From: Plantago ovata
Taxonomy: Eukaryota > Streptophyta > Magnoliopsida > Lamiales > Plantaginaceae
DNA length: 64,000 nucleotides
Reading direction: 5' to 3'
Assembly: GCA_028274465.1 (NCBI GenBank)
Contig: CM051455.1
Location: 102,794,942 to 102,858,941, forward strand
Both the position numbers and the translations under genes were made by a program. Numbering within the stretch: the stretch's first letter is position 1; every line of letters begins with the position of its first letter. The notes under the pieces are model-generated. The model searched no databases and had not been told where the DNA came from. It saw nothing but the letters and a program-made list of their open reading frames with translations. Shown in pieces: positions 46,432-55,165 of the stretch.

Positions 46432-48020
46432 AAACTGGGGGCAGGAGAGCTAGATGAAACAGAGAGCACATCAACACCACAAAAGGTCAAGAAACTGTCA
46501 AGAGCAGTCTGAAAGATAGGACCAGAAGAAATAACCCCGGACCTCAACAGAATCCTATCCTGCAAGGAGCTGGACTGCAAGCGAGAAGCGAGAAAGGCAT
46601 ACTGACTGACATCCGTCGCACATAAGACCCCCAGACCGCCAAGTCTGATGGGAAGGGTGGCAAGCCGCCACTGCCAATCCCCGAAACCAGGCCCTGAACC
46701 TATAACGATCATCTCCAAAGAAGTACGCAAGGCATGATCAAACTGGACTAGAGCATCACCACAAGCCAACGGAGGACAGGTCCTCAAAGCATAAGATAAC
46801 TTCGCCACCCCCGCACAATTGCGAAGAAGAAGAAGCTCACACTGGGGATCATCAAGCGTGCGGATAGCCTCCAACAAAGAGATGGTCTTGGAAACCCGGC
46901 GTGCAACTAGATCAAGGCAAAAATCAGAATCCGCACTAACAGAACCCCCAAGGAGCTTGACCCCCCGAAGCGGACGAGAGATAGAAGAAGGGAAAAGGCC
47001 AGCCACCTTTCCACGAGGGTCCTCCACTGGCCAAAAAAGCTCAGTCTTATCGACATTCAGATGCAACCCACGAGCTGGTCCTTCAACACGGATAATATCG
47101 AGCGCCTTGGCAACCATAAGAGTATCACCAATGATAGTGCCGTCGTCAAGATACCAAGCCTGCAGAGAAAGCTCACAAGACTGATGAATAGCGTGGACCA
47201 ACGGATGCAAAACCAGCGAGAATAATAAAGGACCCAAAGAATCCCCTTGCTGAACCCCCTGACACGACCGAAGAACCGAGTCCCCATAGTATAGCCGAGC
47301 GGGCCGAGAATAACAAAACTCAACCCAAGGCATGGCTGGACACCGCAACCGAGTCTCTCTAAGTAGAGCACTCCTGTCAACCAAGTTAAACGCGTTCTTA
47401 AAATCAACCAACAGCATAGAGAGCCCGACATCGGTTCCTCTAGCTTCCACAAACCTGTTGACAGAATGAAGAACAGCCTCACACCCACCCGAGACCCTAA
47501 CACCAAACTGAAAATCCTGCAAGTACGACACCACCAAGTTCCCAACCGAGGAAGAAGCCACCTTAGAAACCAACCTCCGCCAAACAGTACCCACGGCAAT
47601 GGGTCGAACACCCCCTCCTGGCTTAACAAGAGGAGTCAAAGGGGCACTGGCAATAAATTCCCCAAGCAAGCTAGGACACTTACCCGACAGAAAAAGGTTG
47701 ACGACCCCAGTGACAGACGCCAACAGGCCATCAGAAACAGCAGTAGCAGCACCCCCTAAAATATCCAACAAATGTTGGGCTCTGAGACCATCGCGACCGC
47801 AGGAAGTACCTTTGGGAAAACTCCGAATCCTATTCAACACAAGGTCTTTCTGAACTGACAGAGCATCCTCCTCAGGCAAAGAAAGAGGTACAACCGGTGG
47901 TGGGGCAAATGGGTGCTTAGATTCCAACTCAGCCAAGGTGTCAGCGGTATCAGGGGCAACCCCAGAAGAGGTGAGGACCTTAATAGCAGCCGTAAAGTGC
48001 CCGTCACTCAGCTTGCGCAT
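46428..48020 (-). CDS. LINE reverse transcriptase
   Basis: 530 codons. It shows the palm aspartate in SMLLVDFKNAFN (D206), the GVQQGDSLGPLLF block at 255-267 and a catalytic YLDD at 290-293 (AWYLDDGTIIG), then thumb-like sequence. It copies the element RNA at the nicked target. YLDD is a less usual form than the FADD of most LINEs. The frame is open over the whole catalytic core. Confidence 0.92.
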   Translation of the reverse strand: MRKLSDGHFTAAIKVLTSSGVAPDTADTLAELESKHPFAPPPVVPLSLPEEDALSVQKDLVLNRIRSFPKGTSCGRDGLRAQHLLDILGGAATAVSDGLLASVTGVVNLFLSGKCPSLLGEFIASAPLTPLVKPGGGVRPIAVGTVWRRLVSKVASSSVGNLVVSYLQDFQFGVRVSGGCEAVLHSVNRFVEARGTDVGLSMLLVDFKNAFNLVDRSALLRETRLRCPAMPWVEFCYSRPARLYYGDSVLRSCQGVQQGDSLGPLLFSLVLHPLVHAIHQSCELSLQAWYLDDGTIIGDTLMVAKALDIIRVEGPARGLHLNVDKTELFWPVEDPRGKVAGLFPSSISRPLRGVKLLGGSVSADSDFCLDLVARRVSKTISLLEAIRTLDDPQCELLLLRNCAGVAKLSYALRTCPPLACGDALVQFDHALRTSLEMIVIGSGPGFGDWQWRLATLPIRLGGLGVLCATDVSQYAFLASRLQSSSLQDRILLRSGVISSGPIFQTALDSFLTFCGVDVLSVSSSSPAPSL

Positions 48021-48147
48021 ACACTGGGATAAATTAGCCTCCTCAGCATCAAAAGGCTCTGAAAAACCCCGAGGGAGTGAATATCCTCAGCATCAAAAGG
48101 CTCTGAAAAACCCCGAGGGGGTGAATAAACAGCCGACAAACAGTCTC

Positions 48148-48873
48148 TCACCAAACCCAACCGATCCCCAGGGTCTCTCCAGCGTGCAATGGCACTAGAA
48201 ATGCCCTCAAATTGGCGCCGCACCCTATCCCAGAACGGCGTTGTGCCCTACTGGACGGCACAAAAGCAGCCAGGGTGCAACGAGGCAGAACAAGAAGTTG
48301 CACCCACGCAGACAAGTCCCCTGGGCACGCAAGGACCAGGTCAAGAGCACTAAGGAAAACCCTGGCAAACCCAAGTCTCAACTTAGGAGGAATGCACTTA
48401 ACCGTCCGCACAGGCAGCGAAAAGACGCGGTCAAGGAGATCAATATCAAAGCAAAGGGGCCCCGAACCTCCATCAAGAACATGAGAGCCACCCAGCTCCA
48501 CAGACGAGCCTGCCACAGGCCCGACAACACCAACAGGAGCCGGTATACCAAGGATAGCAGAATCTGCACGGTCTGGCGCAAGAACCACACTCCCATCCAC
48601 ATGCTTGCAGTTTTTAGTGAAAGTGTGAGTGCTAAGACAATCACCACACAACCAAATGTCCGCCTGATGAAGTGCGAGATCCAAAGCAGAGAACAGAGAT
48701 AGGTCGCTGGCAATACGAGCCTTGTAGGAGGCTTCCAGTTCGTCCGACTTAAAATGCTGGGTTCGTAGATGAGTAATGAAATAAGTCTTAGCGAAAGCCC
48801 CACCAACTCGTCCCCCACAACTGTCACTCCCGCGCAAAGGACAAACAATTTTTCCAACACACGACCGCGACAT
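48148..48873 (-). CDS. LINE N-terminal zinc-finger region
   Basis: The start chosen is the Met at 48873 (MSRSCVGKIVCPLRGSDS), because the frame upstream of it is hydrophobic low-quality sequence in the GC-rich 5' region. A CX7C pair and 'THLRTQH' make a C2H2-like finger, and a second metal-binding cluster follows (WLCGDCLSTHTFTKNCKH). Such fingers bind target DNA in R2-type elements. The frame is shifted relative to the reverse transcriptase. A 44-bp tandem duplication at about 48042-48127 (cctcagcatcaaaaggctct twice) lies between them. Confidence 0.75.
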   Translation of the reverse strand: MSRSCVGKIVCPLRGSDSCGGRVGGAFAKTYFITHLRTQHFKSDELEASYKARIASDLSLFSALDLALHQADIWLCGDCLSTHTFTKNCKHVDGSVVLAPDRADSAILGIPAPVGVVGPVAGSSVELGGSHVLDGGSGPLCFDIDLLDRVFSLPVRTVKCIPPKLRLGFARVFLSALDLVLACPGDLSAWVQLLVLPRCTLAAFVPSSRAQRRSGIGCGANLRAFLVPLHAGETLGIGWVW

Positions 48874-49382
48874 GTTGAAGAACAAAGAAAAGCAGAGGAC
48901 CCACAAAAACCAGAACACAGCCTGAACAGAGAAGGGCAAACACAAACCAGCACACACACCGCAGAACACCCAACAACACCGTACGGTCCAAGGAGAGAAC
49001 AAGCCGAACAGAAAAACGCAACACCGGGCAGCAGGTCGCCCAGAACAGAAGAAAAGAAAAAAAAACAAACCCACAAACGGCCCGCACACGGCCCGAAAAG
49101 AAAATACGTACCAGCCTAAACGGAACCAGACAAGGAGAAGGGGACAATTACGGTCCCAAAACCGGAGAGAACAGGCATAACCGGCCCAGGGCCGCGCCGC
49201 CACACACCACCGTAACAGAGCCGCCGTCCATCATCAATACGACCCCCAACACGCCGAGCAGACGCGCGGAAGGGGGAGGAATTACTTACCGGTGACGAAA
49301 CGACCAAACGCGGTCAACGAGTCACGCGAATTGCCATCGACGGGGGTCGATCAAAGAGGGCTGATCGGAGGGAGCCGATCGC

Positions 49383-49420
<38 letters not shown>

Positions 49421-49429
<9 letters not shown>

Positions 49430-49571
49430 GATGATTTTTATGTGAAAATTTATTAGCTTGTATGTTTTATTTATAATAATTTGTACGAAATTGTGAGATC
49501 GAGTACAATAATATTTATTTGTATAAATTATCAATAAATAATATCCCAAAAAAGTAAATCTATACTACCAA

Positions 49572-49625
<54 letters not shown>

Positions 49626-49648
49626 TTTATTAGTATTATTATTATTCT
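49421..49648. repeat. Direct repeat right of the LINE
   Basis: Copy of 45376-45599, again starting attattaagatg and ending in an ATT run with tattagtatt. Preceded by another ATT run (49385-49426). Confidence 0.85.
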
Positions 49649-49679
49649 TATTATTATTATTATTATTAGATATTATTAC

Positions 49680-49721
<42 letters not shown>
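49572..49721. repeat. (ATT)n microsatellite
   Basis: A nearly uninterrupted ATT run with a few variants (tagtatt, attctt, tagatatt). Together with 45531-45597 and 49385-49426 it shows that the LINE sits in a microsatellite environment. Confidence 0.95.
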
Positions 49722-49722
<1 letters not shown>

Positions 49723-50124
49723 GAAATACAAAAAAAAGAAAGGTAAAAGTATTTTTTTGCACCAAAAAATACAAAAAAAAGAATACATGTAGACGCAGGA
49801 TATTGCACCATGTACGCACATGCAAACAACTACTATATAAATATCCCATTTGAAACTTAAACGTAGGCCTAGATGTTTCAAAACTATACCAGCTCAATTC
49901 CACCTCAACCTATGAAAATGGACATGCACATACATGTAAATCCCATAGCACATAACTGATACTCCTCAATCTATACACATGCATATGCACATATAGGTCA
50001 AATTGTAAATCACAAAGCAAGTAACTAATACAATCAATCAATATAACCACCAACACGTCAATCCACTCACACACACAGATACTCTTACAATTCAAAAATC
50101 AGAAGATTGAGGATTATTTAGTTT
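49722..50124. other. AT-rich spacer with no gene
   Basis: A-rich after the microsatellite, then unique sequence with many 'acatgcacata' steps. No ORF or RNA gene recognised. Confidence 0.5.
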
Positions 50125-50229
50125 TTATGCAGTAGGCCCAAGCTTCAGAACCTTCTCCTCAGCCACGGCCCTTCCACATACGCAATTTTTGCATGCCTTT
50201 CTTGTGCTTCCAGCTTCACAATCATCTAC
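50125..50229 (-). pseudogene. DRE2: Anamorsin (DRE2/CIAPIN1) gene fragment, cysteine-motif exon
   Basis: Minus-strand reading [19 protein letters not shown] followed by AEEKVLKLG, then a stop. This is the first conserved cysteine motif of anamorsin, the cytosolic Fe-S assembly electron-transfer protein; plant proteins read '[18 protein letters not shown]'. In the intact family a second CX2C...CX2C motif follows, which is missing here. A TAG acceptor-like site precedes it. The neighbouring 97 bases form an inverted repeat with 51536-51634. It is a gene scrap, presumably captured. Confidence 0.82.
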
Positions 50230-50326
50230 AAGCGGGTAGAAGCAACCATTGAGTTGATTCTCTGCTGCTAGTAGTAGTTCATTAGTGTTTTATTTTACAA
50301 CTCTGCTAGAACCTCTGTACAAAAAA
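50230..50326. repeat. Left arm of an inverted repeat near the DRE2 scraps
   Basis: About 97 bp (agcgggtagaagcaacc to acctctgtacaaaaaa), near-perfect inverse of 51536-51634, with 1.2 kb between the arms. A third, shorter direct copy (gcagagaatcaactcaatgg) is at 50344-50363. Confidence 0.85.
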
Positions 50327-50383
50327 GCAAGTAACCACTAGCCGCAGAGAATCAACTCAATGGCTGCTTCTACCCGCTTCAAG

Positions 50384-51535
50384 CACTTGGTACTTTCTTT
50401 CACTTGAAAAACAATATTTGAATTGATATTACCAAACACTAAAACTTCTATATTTGTAGTTTTAAACTGCTTTTCGAAAAATATCAAACACTGCCAGTTT
50501 TTTGTTAAAATCGAAATATTATTCAAGTTTTGGACGAAGCAAATCAAAAGTAATCCGTAAAAGCATTTGCAAACACTACCTAAAGCTACCACTGATGACG
50601 ACTGAGCAAAAGAAACATATGCAAACCCCTGGAAAGAATGGAGTCCTGAAGCACAAGAATACAAGATGACCTCACATATTAAATATATAGCACTGATTGG
50701 AATATCATGAAGAACTCCTGGGAAAACAACATCGAACCTAGCAATGCAAATTGTGATTTCCTTCTTTAATTATTACTCTTTGGTAACTTAAAACCGAGAG
50801 ATCCTGAGGATAATAGGAAGAGCATCCAATCGTAAACTTAAAACCCAGAGGATAAACTGCATCCAAATCGCCACTCGGCACCTATTCCATACCTCCACTA
50901 CCAACACTGACTTCAAACTCCAGCACACTGAATACCATAGCCAGGAATACAGATGTGTATGACAGCCAGAGCCACAACTTCAAGGTAGTGGAATGATATT
51001 CCTCAAACATGCACATACCAGACCAGGGTCTTTTATTTTAATTCTTCAGTAAGCTCAGCTACCTGATTTATACTAAAGAGGCTAAGTTAAATTTGGTAAG
51101 TACATCCTTCGAACATTACGTGAGTTCAAGAGGGGGGGCGGGGGTTAGACCAGATTGATTTTCTTAACTACTGGGAGAGTCCTACAGAAAGGTCTTCCTC
51201 TAAAGAAGTGGGACACAGAAATGAGCAAATGATCAGAATTGAAAGGCACACTTGTACACAAAGATAGGAAATACAAAAGAACTTGTGATAATAAAAATCA
51301 AGGGAAAGACAACACTAATGCATATCCACTCAAATCATGAAATAATCAGATTGACAAAACAAAAAGAAAAGAAGTAGTACTACTACCACTCGTGGTACAG
51401 GTGATAGTGGTGGTGGAGGTGATGATAAATAGATTGAGGGCAGAATTCAACTTCAATCCAGGATGAGTAATGACGCAATCAGAGATGAGACATGGTACTA
51501 GAGACTTTGATTTCAGAAACTAATGAGTGGCATGG
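50384..51535. other. Unassigned sequence between inverted-repeat arms
   Basis: No gene recognised. It contains a g-run (51130-51143) and scattered low-complexity sequence. It may be intron or flank of the captured DRE2 locus. Confidence 0.4.
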
Positions 51536-51634
51536 CTTTTTTGTACAGAGGTTCTAGCAGAGTTGTAAAATAAAACACTAATGAACTACTACTAGCAGCA
51601 GAGAATCAACTCAATGGTTGCTTCTACCCGCTTC
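51536..51634. repeat. Right arm of the inverted repeat near the DRE2 scraps
   Basis: Inverse copy of 50230-50326, immediately followed by a second anamorsin motif copy. Confidence 0.85.
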
Positions 51635-51680
51635 CACATACGCAATTTTTGCATGCCTTTCTTGTGCTTCCAGCTTCACA
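51632..51680 (-). pseudogene. DRE2: Second partial copy of the anamorsin cysteine motif
   Basis: Minus strand reads [16 protein letters not shown], the same codons as 50160-50220, then runs into the inverted-repeat arm and stops. The DRE2 motif was therefore duplicated during the rearrangement. Confidence 0.75.
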
Positions 51681-52100
51681 AATTTTCTGCAAATGCTGGA
51701 CAATGGACATAGTTCACTCAGTTGGACCCTATCAACTCAACTCAATGAATATACAAACCTTACTTTTGCAGATAGTGAATTGAACTTGGCTTAACCTTAC
51801 TTTTCTCAAGTATCCTTATACTACTAGCAATAAATTTTAAAGCTCCTAACATTTGTTCAACATAAGTTCAAGCTTTTAGACAATATGAAATCGAATAAAC
51901 CGAATCATAACTCAGAATATAATTTGCAGTGCTCATCAGTTATACGAAACAACTTAAAAGTCTAAAATGCAACCAGAAATTGTTATAAGCATCCTAATAT
52001 TCATAGCACAGTTCATTTTATCATCTCAACATACTGAACGATTTTTCCAATCGAATATACAAGCAGTAAAATTAGATTAGATACCTTGAATTGTTAGAGT
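51681..52100. other. Unassigned sequence, possibly intronic
   Basis: AT-rich, no ORF; lies between the two DRE2-like scraps on the same strand. Confidence 0.35.
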
Positions 52101-52103
52101 TTG

Positions 52104-52279
52104 AGCTTAGGTTTGAGGCCTTCCCCATTTTGTTCTTCATGGGTTGCCTGGCCGTTGGAATTGACCTTATCGGAGTCAGTGTCGGAGGCGGAGGCGACGG
52201 AATTTATGGCACTGCTTAAACCCTGGGGTATTCGGACCAGGACTATGGTGTCGGTACGCACGGTGAGCATCCGAAAGGC
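52104..52279 (-). pseudogene. Possible N-terminal coding scrap, perhaps of the same DRE2 gene
   Basis: Minus-strand frame starting MLTVRTDTIVLVRIPQG with a Ser/Ala/Asp-rich continuation of about 58 codons. 'TDTIVLV...' recalls the N terminus of plant anamorsin, and the position upstream of the cysteine motif fits, but the match is weak. It could equally be unrelated. Confidence 0.3.
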
Positions 52280-52592
52280 GTTACCAGTGGAGTTCCGGCA
52301 TCAAGGGTTTAAGAAGATGTCCGTTCTGGGTGAATTGTGAGATGATTGGGTCGATTTGGATCAGAAATTGAAATTGAATTGGGGAAGAAGGGTTCATGGG
52401 AATTGGGGAAGAACACGGTCGACAATCGATTCAGAGATAGAAAACTGAGTGTTATTGGATTATGATTTGAAAAAAAATATTGGTTTTTAACTATAATGAC
52501 TTTAATTTTTACTTTGTATTAAATAAATTTCTATTATTAAAGTATCATAAATTAATTTGAAGATATAATAAAAAAATATAAATTTTTAAATA

Positions 52593-52866
52593 CTCGTCTG
52601 TCCCAATCAATTCTTTACGTATTCCTTTTTTGGACGTCCCAATCAATTCTTTACGTTTACATTTTTGGAAAGTACCCCACATCCCATCTATATTATTTTA
52701 AATATGGACCCCACATTTACACTTCTTTATCTCCACTCATACCTCACACTTTTTTAATCAACTACCCCACATTTACATACAATATTAATATAACACTATC
52801 AAACAAAATTATTCATTAAAAACCGTGCAAAAAGCAAACATAGACTTATCATCGGGACGGGGGGAG
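52593..52866. mobile_element. Stowaway-like MITE
   Basis: The ends read ctcgtctgtcccaatcaatt and, inverted, ctccccccgtcccgatgata; TA lies at both flanks (52591-52592, 52867-52868). AT-rich, no ORF. The first 24 bases are repeated inside the left end (gtcccaatcaattctttacg). Fits a Tc1/mariner-derived MITE. Confidence 0.72.
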
Positions 52867-52955
52867 TATGATTTTAAATTTATGGGGTATAATGTAATTC
52901 AATATTTATTATTAAAATTTAATAATTTATAATAAAAATATTAACTTCGTACCAT

Positions 52956-53028
52956 TGCCATGTGGCAGCATTCTAGTGGAGACCTGTGCTCAGGTCAGTA
53001 CGAAGGCGACCTGAGAATAGAAAGCCCC
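52956..53028 (-). repeat. Right terminal inverted repeat of the Mutator-like element
   Basis: Inverted copy of 35524-35596, with the stem preserved in slightly changed form (ctcaggtcagtacgaaggcgacctgag). Confidence 0.7.
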
Positions 53029-53466
53029 AAGAAAGAAAGAAGTCTTCCATTCTATTCCAACATACGTGAAAACACTTTCTTTCTGATAGTTAGAAAGAAA
53101 TTATTCTCTCTCTCTATTAGCTCAAAACAGAAGAACCACCTAGCATTCTTGATAGAAATCACTGCCCGTGGATACCAAGGTCGAAGGAAGTAATCAACCT
53201 GTTGATAAACCATCTTGGAGATTTTGTTGACGAAGATTTCATCTCTCAAGAAGAAGAAATCAATTAGTTACCAGACGAGGAGATTGCAAGGCTCTGTCTG
53301 GAGATTGAGGAACAACTACCCGGTGAATTTGCTTATCTGCTGGAGGACACATAAGTGGTATCTTCTAGTATAATAAACGAATATAGTCATATCAGTTTAC
53401 TGAGATTAAAAATTTTAAACTTCCGCTGCTTAGCCTTAGAGGCAATTTTTCTCACTTTTACTAACA
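53029..53466 (+). repeat. Tork-like LTR, right piece
   Basis: Contains 'cctagcattctt' and 'cgtggataccaagg', shared with the other Tork LTR piece at 15735-16362, then 'aaacttccgctgctta' and the terminal ttttactaaca. Directly followed by 5S spacer. Confidence 0.68.
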
Positions 53467-53471
53467 CGGTG
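53467..53471. repeat. Target-site duplication of the Tork-like LTR, right copy
   Basis: CGGTG at the point where 5S spacer sequence resumes (cggtggtgacgtcgg). Confidence 0.65.
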
Positions 53472-53607
53472 GTGACGTCGGATATCGAAAAAATTGTGTA
53501 TATCATAGAGGACTGCCAAAATAGGTAATAAGTATCATGTTGGAGGATGAAAAGAGACAAGAAAAGATCCGTAGAAAGGGGAAACCGACAACAAGAACAT
53601 GCAAAAA

Positions 53608-53726
53608 GGGTTGCAACACGAGGACTGCCCAGGGGGTCACCCATCCTAGTACTACTCTTGCCCAAGCACGCTTAACTTCGGAGTTCTGATGGGATCTGGT
53701 GCATTAGTGCTGGTATGATCGCAAAC
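53608..53726 (-). rRNA. 5S rRNA gene copy 6
   Basis: Complete in length, minus strand. Box A aagttaagcgtgcttggg and box C gatgggtgac are retained; the 5' end reads gtttgcgatcat instead of ggttgcgatcat. One of the better preserved copies. Confidence 0.85.
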
Positions 53727-54088
53727 AATAGCCTTTGCGTAATCTATCGTTTTATCCCTTTACCGGTCGCTGCCTCATCACGGCTTCCTGAGTTATACGC
53801 CCCCGACACGTGCGATTTTATTGAAACGATAGAGTTTTCCATGAGAAATTTGAGCACAAGTCATCGCTCCGCCATGAGCGATCCCTGTTTTCGGTCAAAT
53901 TTCTTTAACTCGAGGGTCAAATTCTCCCCCAACACATGTCGTCTCCACAGTGGTAACGCCGGATATCGAAAACATTGTGTATATCATAGAGGACTGCCAA
54001 AATGGGTAATATGTATCGTGTTGGAGGAAGGAAAAAGACAAAAAAAGATCCGAATAAAGGGGAAACCGACAACAAGAATATGCAAAAA

Positions 54089-54207
54089 GGGTTGCAACAC
54101 GAGGCCTTTCCAAGGGGTCAACCATCCTAGTACTACTCTCGCCCAAGCACGCTTAACTTCGGAGTTCTGATGGGATCCGATGCATTAGTGCTGGTATGAA
54201 CGCAACC
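54089..54207 (-). rRNA. 5S rRNA gene copy 7
   Basis: Carries the same 'ggcctttccaagggg' variant as copy 5. Box A is intact; box C reads gatggttga, so the internal promoter is altered. Confidence 0.82.
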
Positions 54208-54578
54208 ATTAGCCTATGCGTAATCTATCCTTTTATCCCTTTACCGGCCGCTGCCTCATCATGGCTTCCTTAGTTAAACGCCCCCGACACGTGCAATTTT
54301 GTTGAAACTCTAGAGTTTTCCATGCAGAAACGGTGTTTTGAGCACAAGTCATCGCTCCGCATTGAGCGATGCCTGTTTTCAATCAAATTCCTTTAGCTCG
54401 AGGGTCAAATTCTCTCCCGACACGTGTCGTCTCCACGGTGGTAACGTCGGATATCGAAAACATTGTGTATATCATAGAGGATTGCCAAAATAGGTAATAT
54501 GTATCGTGTTGGAGGCAAAAAAGGGACAAGAAAAGATCCGGAGAAAGGGAAAACCGACAACAAGAACATGCGCAAAAA

Positions 54579-54701
54579 GGGTTGCAACACGAGGACTTCC
54601 CAAGGGTCACCCATCCTAGTACTACTGTCGCCCAAGCATGCTTAACTTCATAGTTCTGATGTGATGGGATCCGGTGCATTAGTGCTGGTATGATCACAAC
54701 C
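54579..54701 (-). rRNA. 5S rRNA gene copy 8, degenerate
   Basis: Slightly long from a small duplication (tgatgtgatggg near 54657-54668), with changes in box A (aagttaagcatgcttggg) and at the 5' end (ggttgtgatcat). Confidence 0.78.
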
Positions 54702-55057
54702 AATATCCTATGCGTAATCTATCCTTTTATCCCTTAACCGGCCGCTGCCTCATCACGACTTCCTGAGTTAAACGCCCTAGACACGTGCGATTTTGTTGAA
54801 ACGATAGAGTTTTCCATGTGGAAACGGTGTTTTGAGCACAAGTCATTGCTCCGCCATGAGCGATGCCTGTTTTCGGTCAAATTTCTTTAGCTCGAGAGTC
54901 AAATTCGCCCCCGGCACGTGTCGTCTCAACGGTGGTGACGCCGGATATCGAAAACATTGTGTATATCATAGAGGACTGCCAAAATAGGTAATATGTATCG
55001 TGTTGGAGGAAGAAAAGAGACAAAAAAAGATCCGCAGAAAGGGGAGACCGACAACAA

Positions 55058-55165
55058 GAGGACTTTCCCAGGGGGTCAACCATCCTAGTACTACTCTCTC
55101 CCAAGCACGTTTAACTTCGGAGTTCTGATGGGATCCGATGCATTAGTGCTGGTATGGCCGCAACT
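55058..55165 (-). rRNA. 5S rRNA gene copy 9, truncated
   Basis: The 3' end of the gene and the adjoining spacer are missing (caacaag runs directly into aggactttccc). The 5' part is changed too (ggtatggccgcaac). A pseudogene at the array edge. Confidence 0.78.

Larger units (their letters stand above)
45620..49382 (-). mobile_element. LINE (non-LTR retrotransposon) with restriction-like endonuclease, set in an ATT/TAA microsatellite
   Basis: Minus-strand element of about 3.8 kb: GC-rich 5' region, N-terminal zinc-finger region, reverse transcriptase, then a C-terminal CCHC knuckle and a restriction-like endonuclease. There is no apurinic-type endonuclease domain. The 5' end abuts (ATT)n at about 49383 and the 3' end passes into ATT-rich sequence at about 45620. 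The coding region is split over three frames. Base composition is clearly more GC-rich than the surroundings, suggesting a recent arrival. Confidence 0.85.
35524..53028. mobile_element. Mutator-like element of about 17.5 kb carrying gene fragments (Pack-MULE-like)
   Basis: The left end reads GGGGTTTTCTATTCTCAGGT and the right end on the other strand GGGGCTTTCTATTCTCAGGT; the inverted match continues for about 72 bp to 'tgccacgtggc', about 88 percent by eye. Both ends are flanked by AAGAAAGAA (35515-35523, 53029-53037), a 9-bp duplication as Mutator-like elements make. The duplication is low-complexity, so it is weaker evidence alone, but LTR sequence of one family lies on both outer sides. 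Each inverted repeat contains its own hairpin (tctcaggtcg..cgacctgaga). No transposase is seen. It carries truncated host genes, element E and a LINE. Confidence 0.62.
24295..53466 (+). repeat. Tork-like Copia LTR split by two later insertions (24295-24504, 34240-35523, 53029-53466)
   Basis: Begins tgaaagtatatatgtcctagag, a start typical of Angela/Tork-type Copia LTRs, and ends ttttactaaca. The flanks are 5S spacer on both sides with 5-bp duplications TGGTG (24290-24294) and CGGTG (53467-53471), differing by one CpG-type transition; the intact spacer in other units reads ctcaacggtggtgacg, exactly as predicted. Between its pieces lie element D and the Mutator-like segment. No internal coding region is seen, so it is probably a solo LTR of about 1.9 kb. 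Confidence 0.75.

Noticed and set aside
49560-49829. Asn/Ile-rich frame
   Set aside because: It is a translation of the ATT microsatellite.
52101-52340. Plus-strand 79-codon frame
   Set aside because: The minus-strand reading has better coding character and a possible link to the DRE2 scraps; the plus frame has no recognisable feature.
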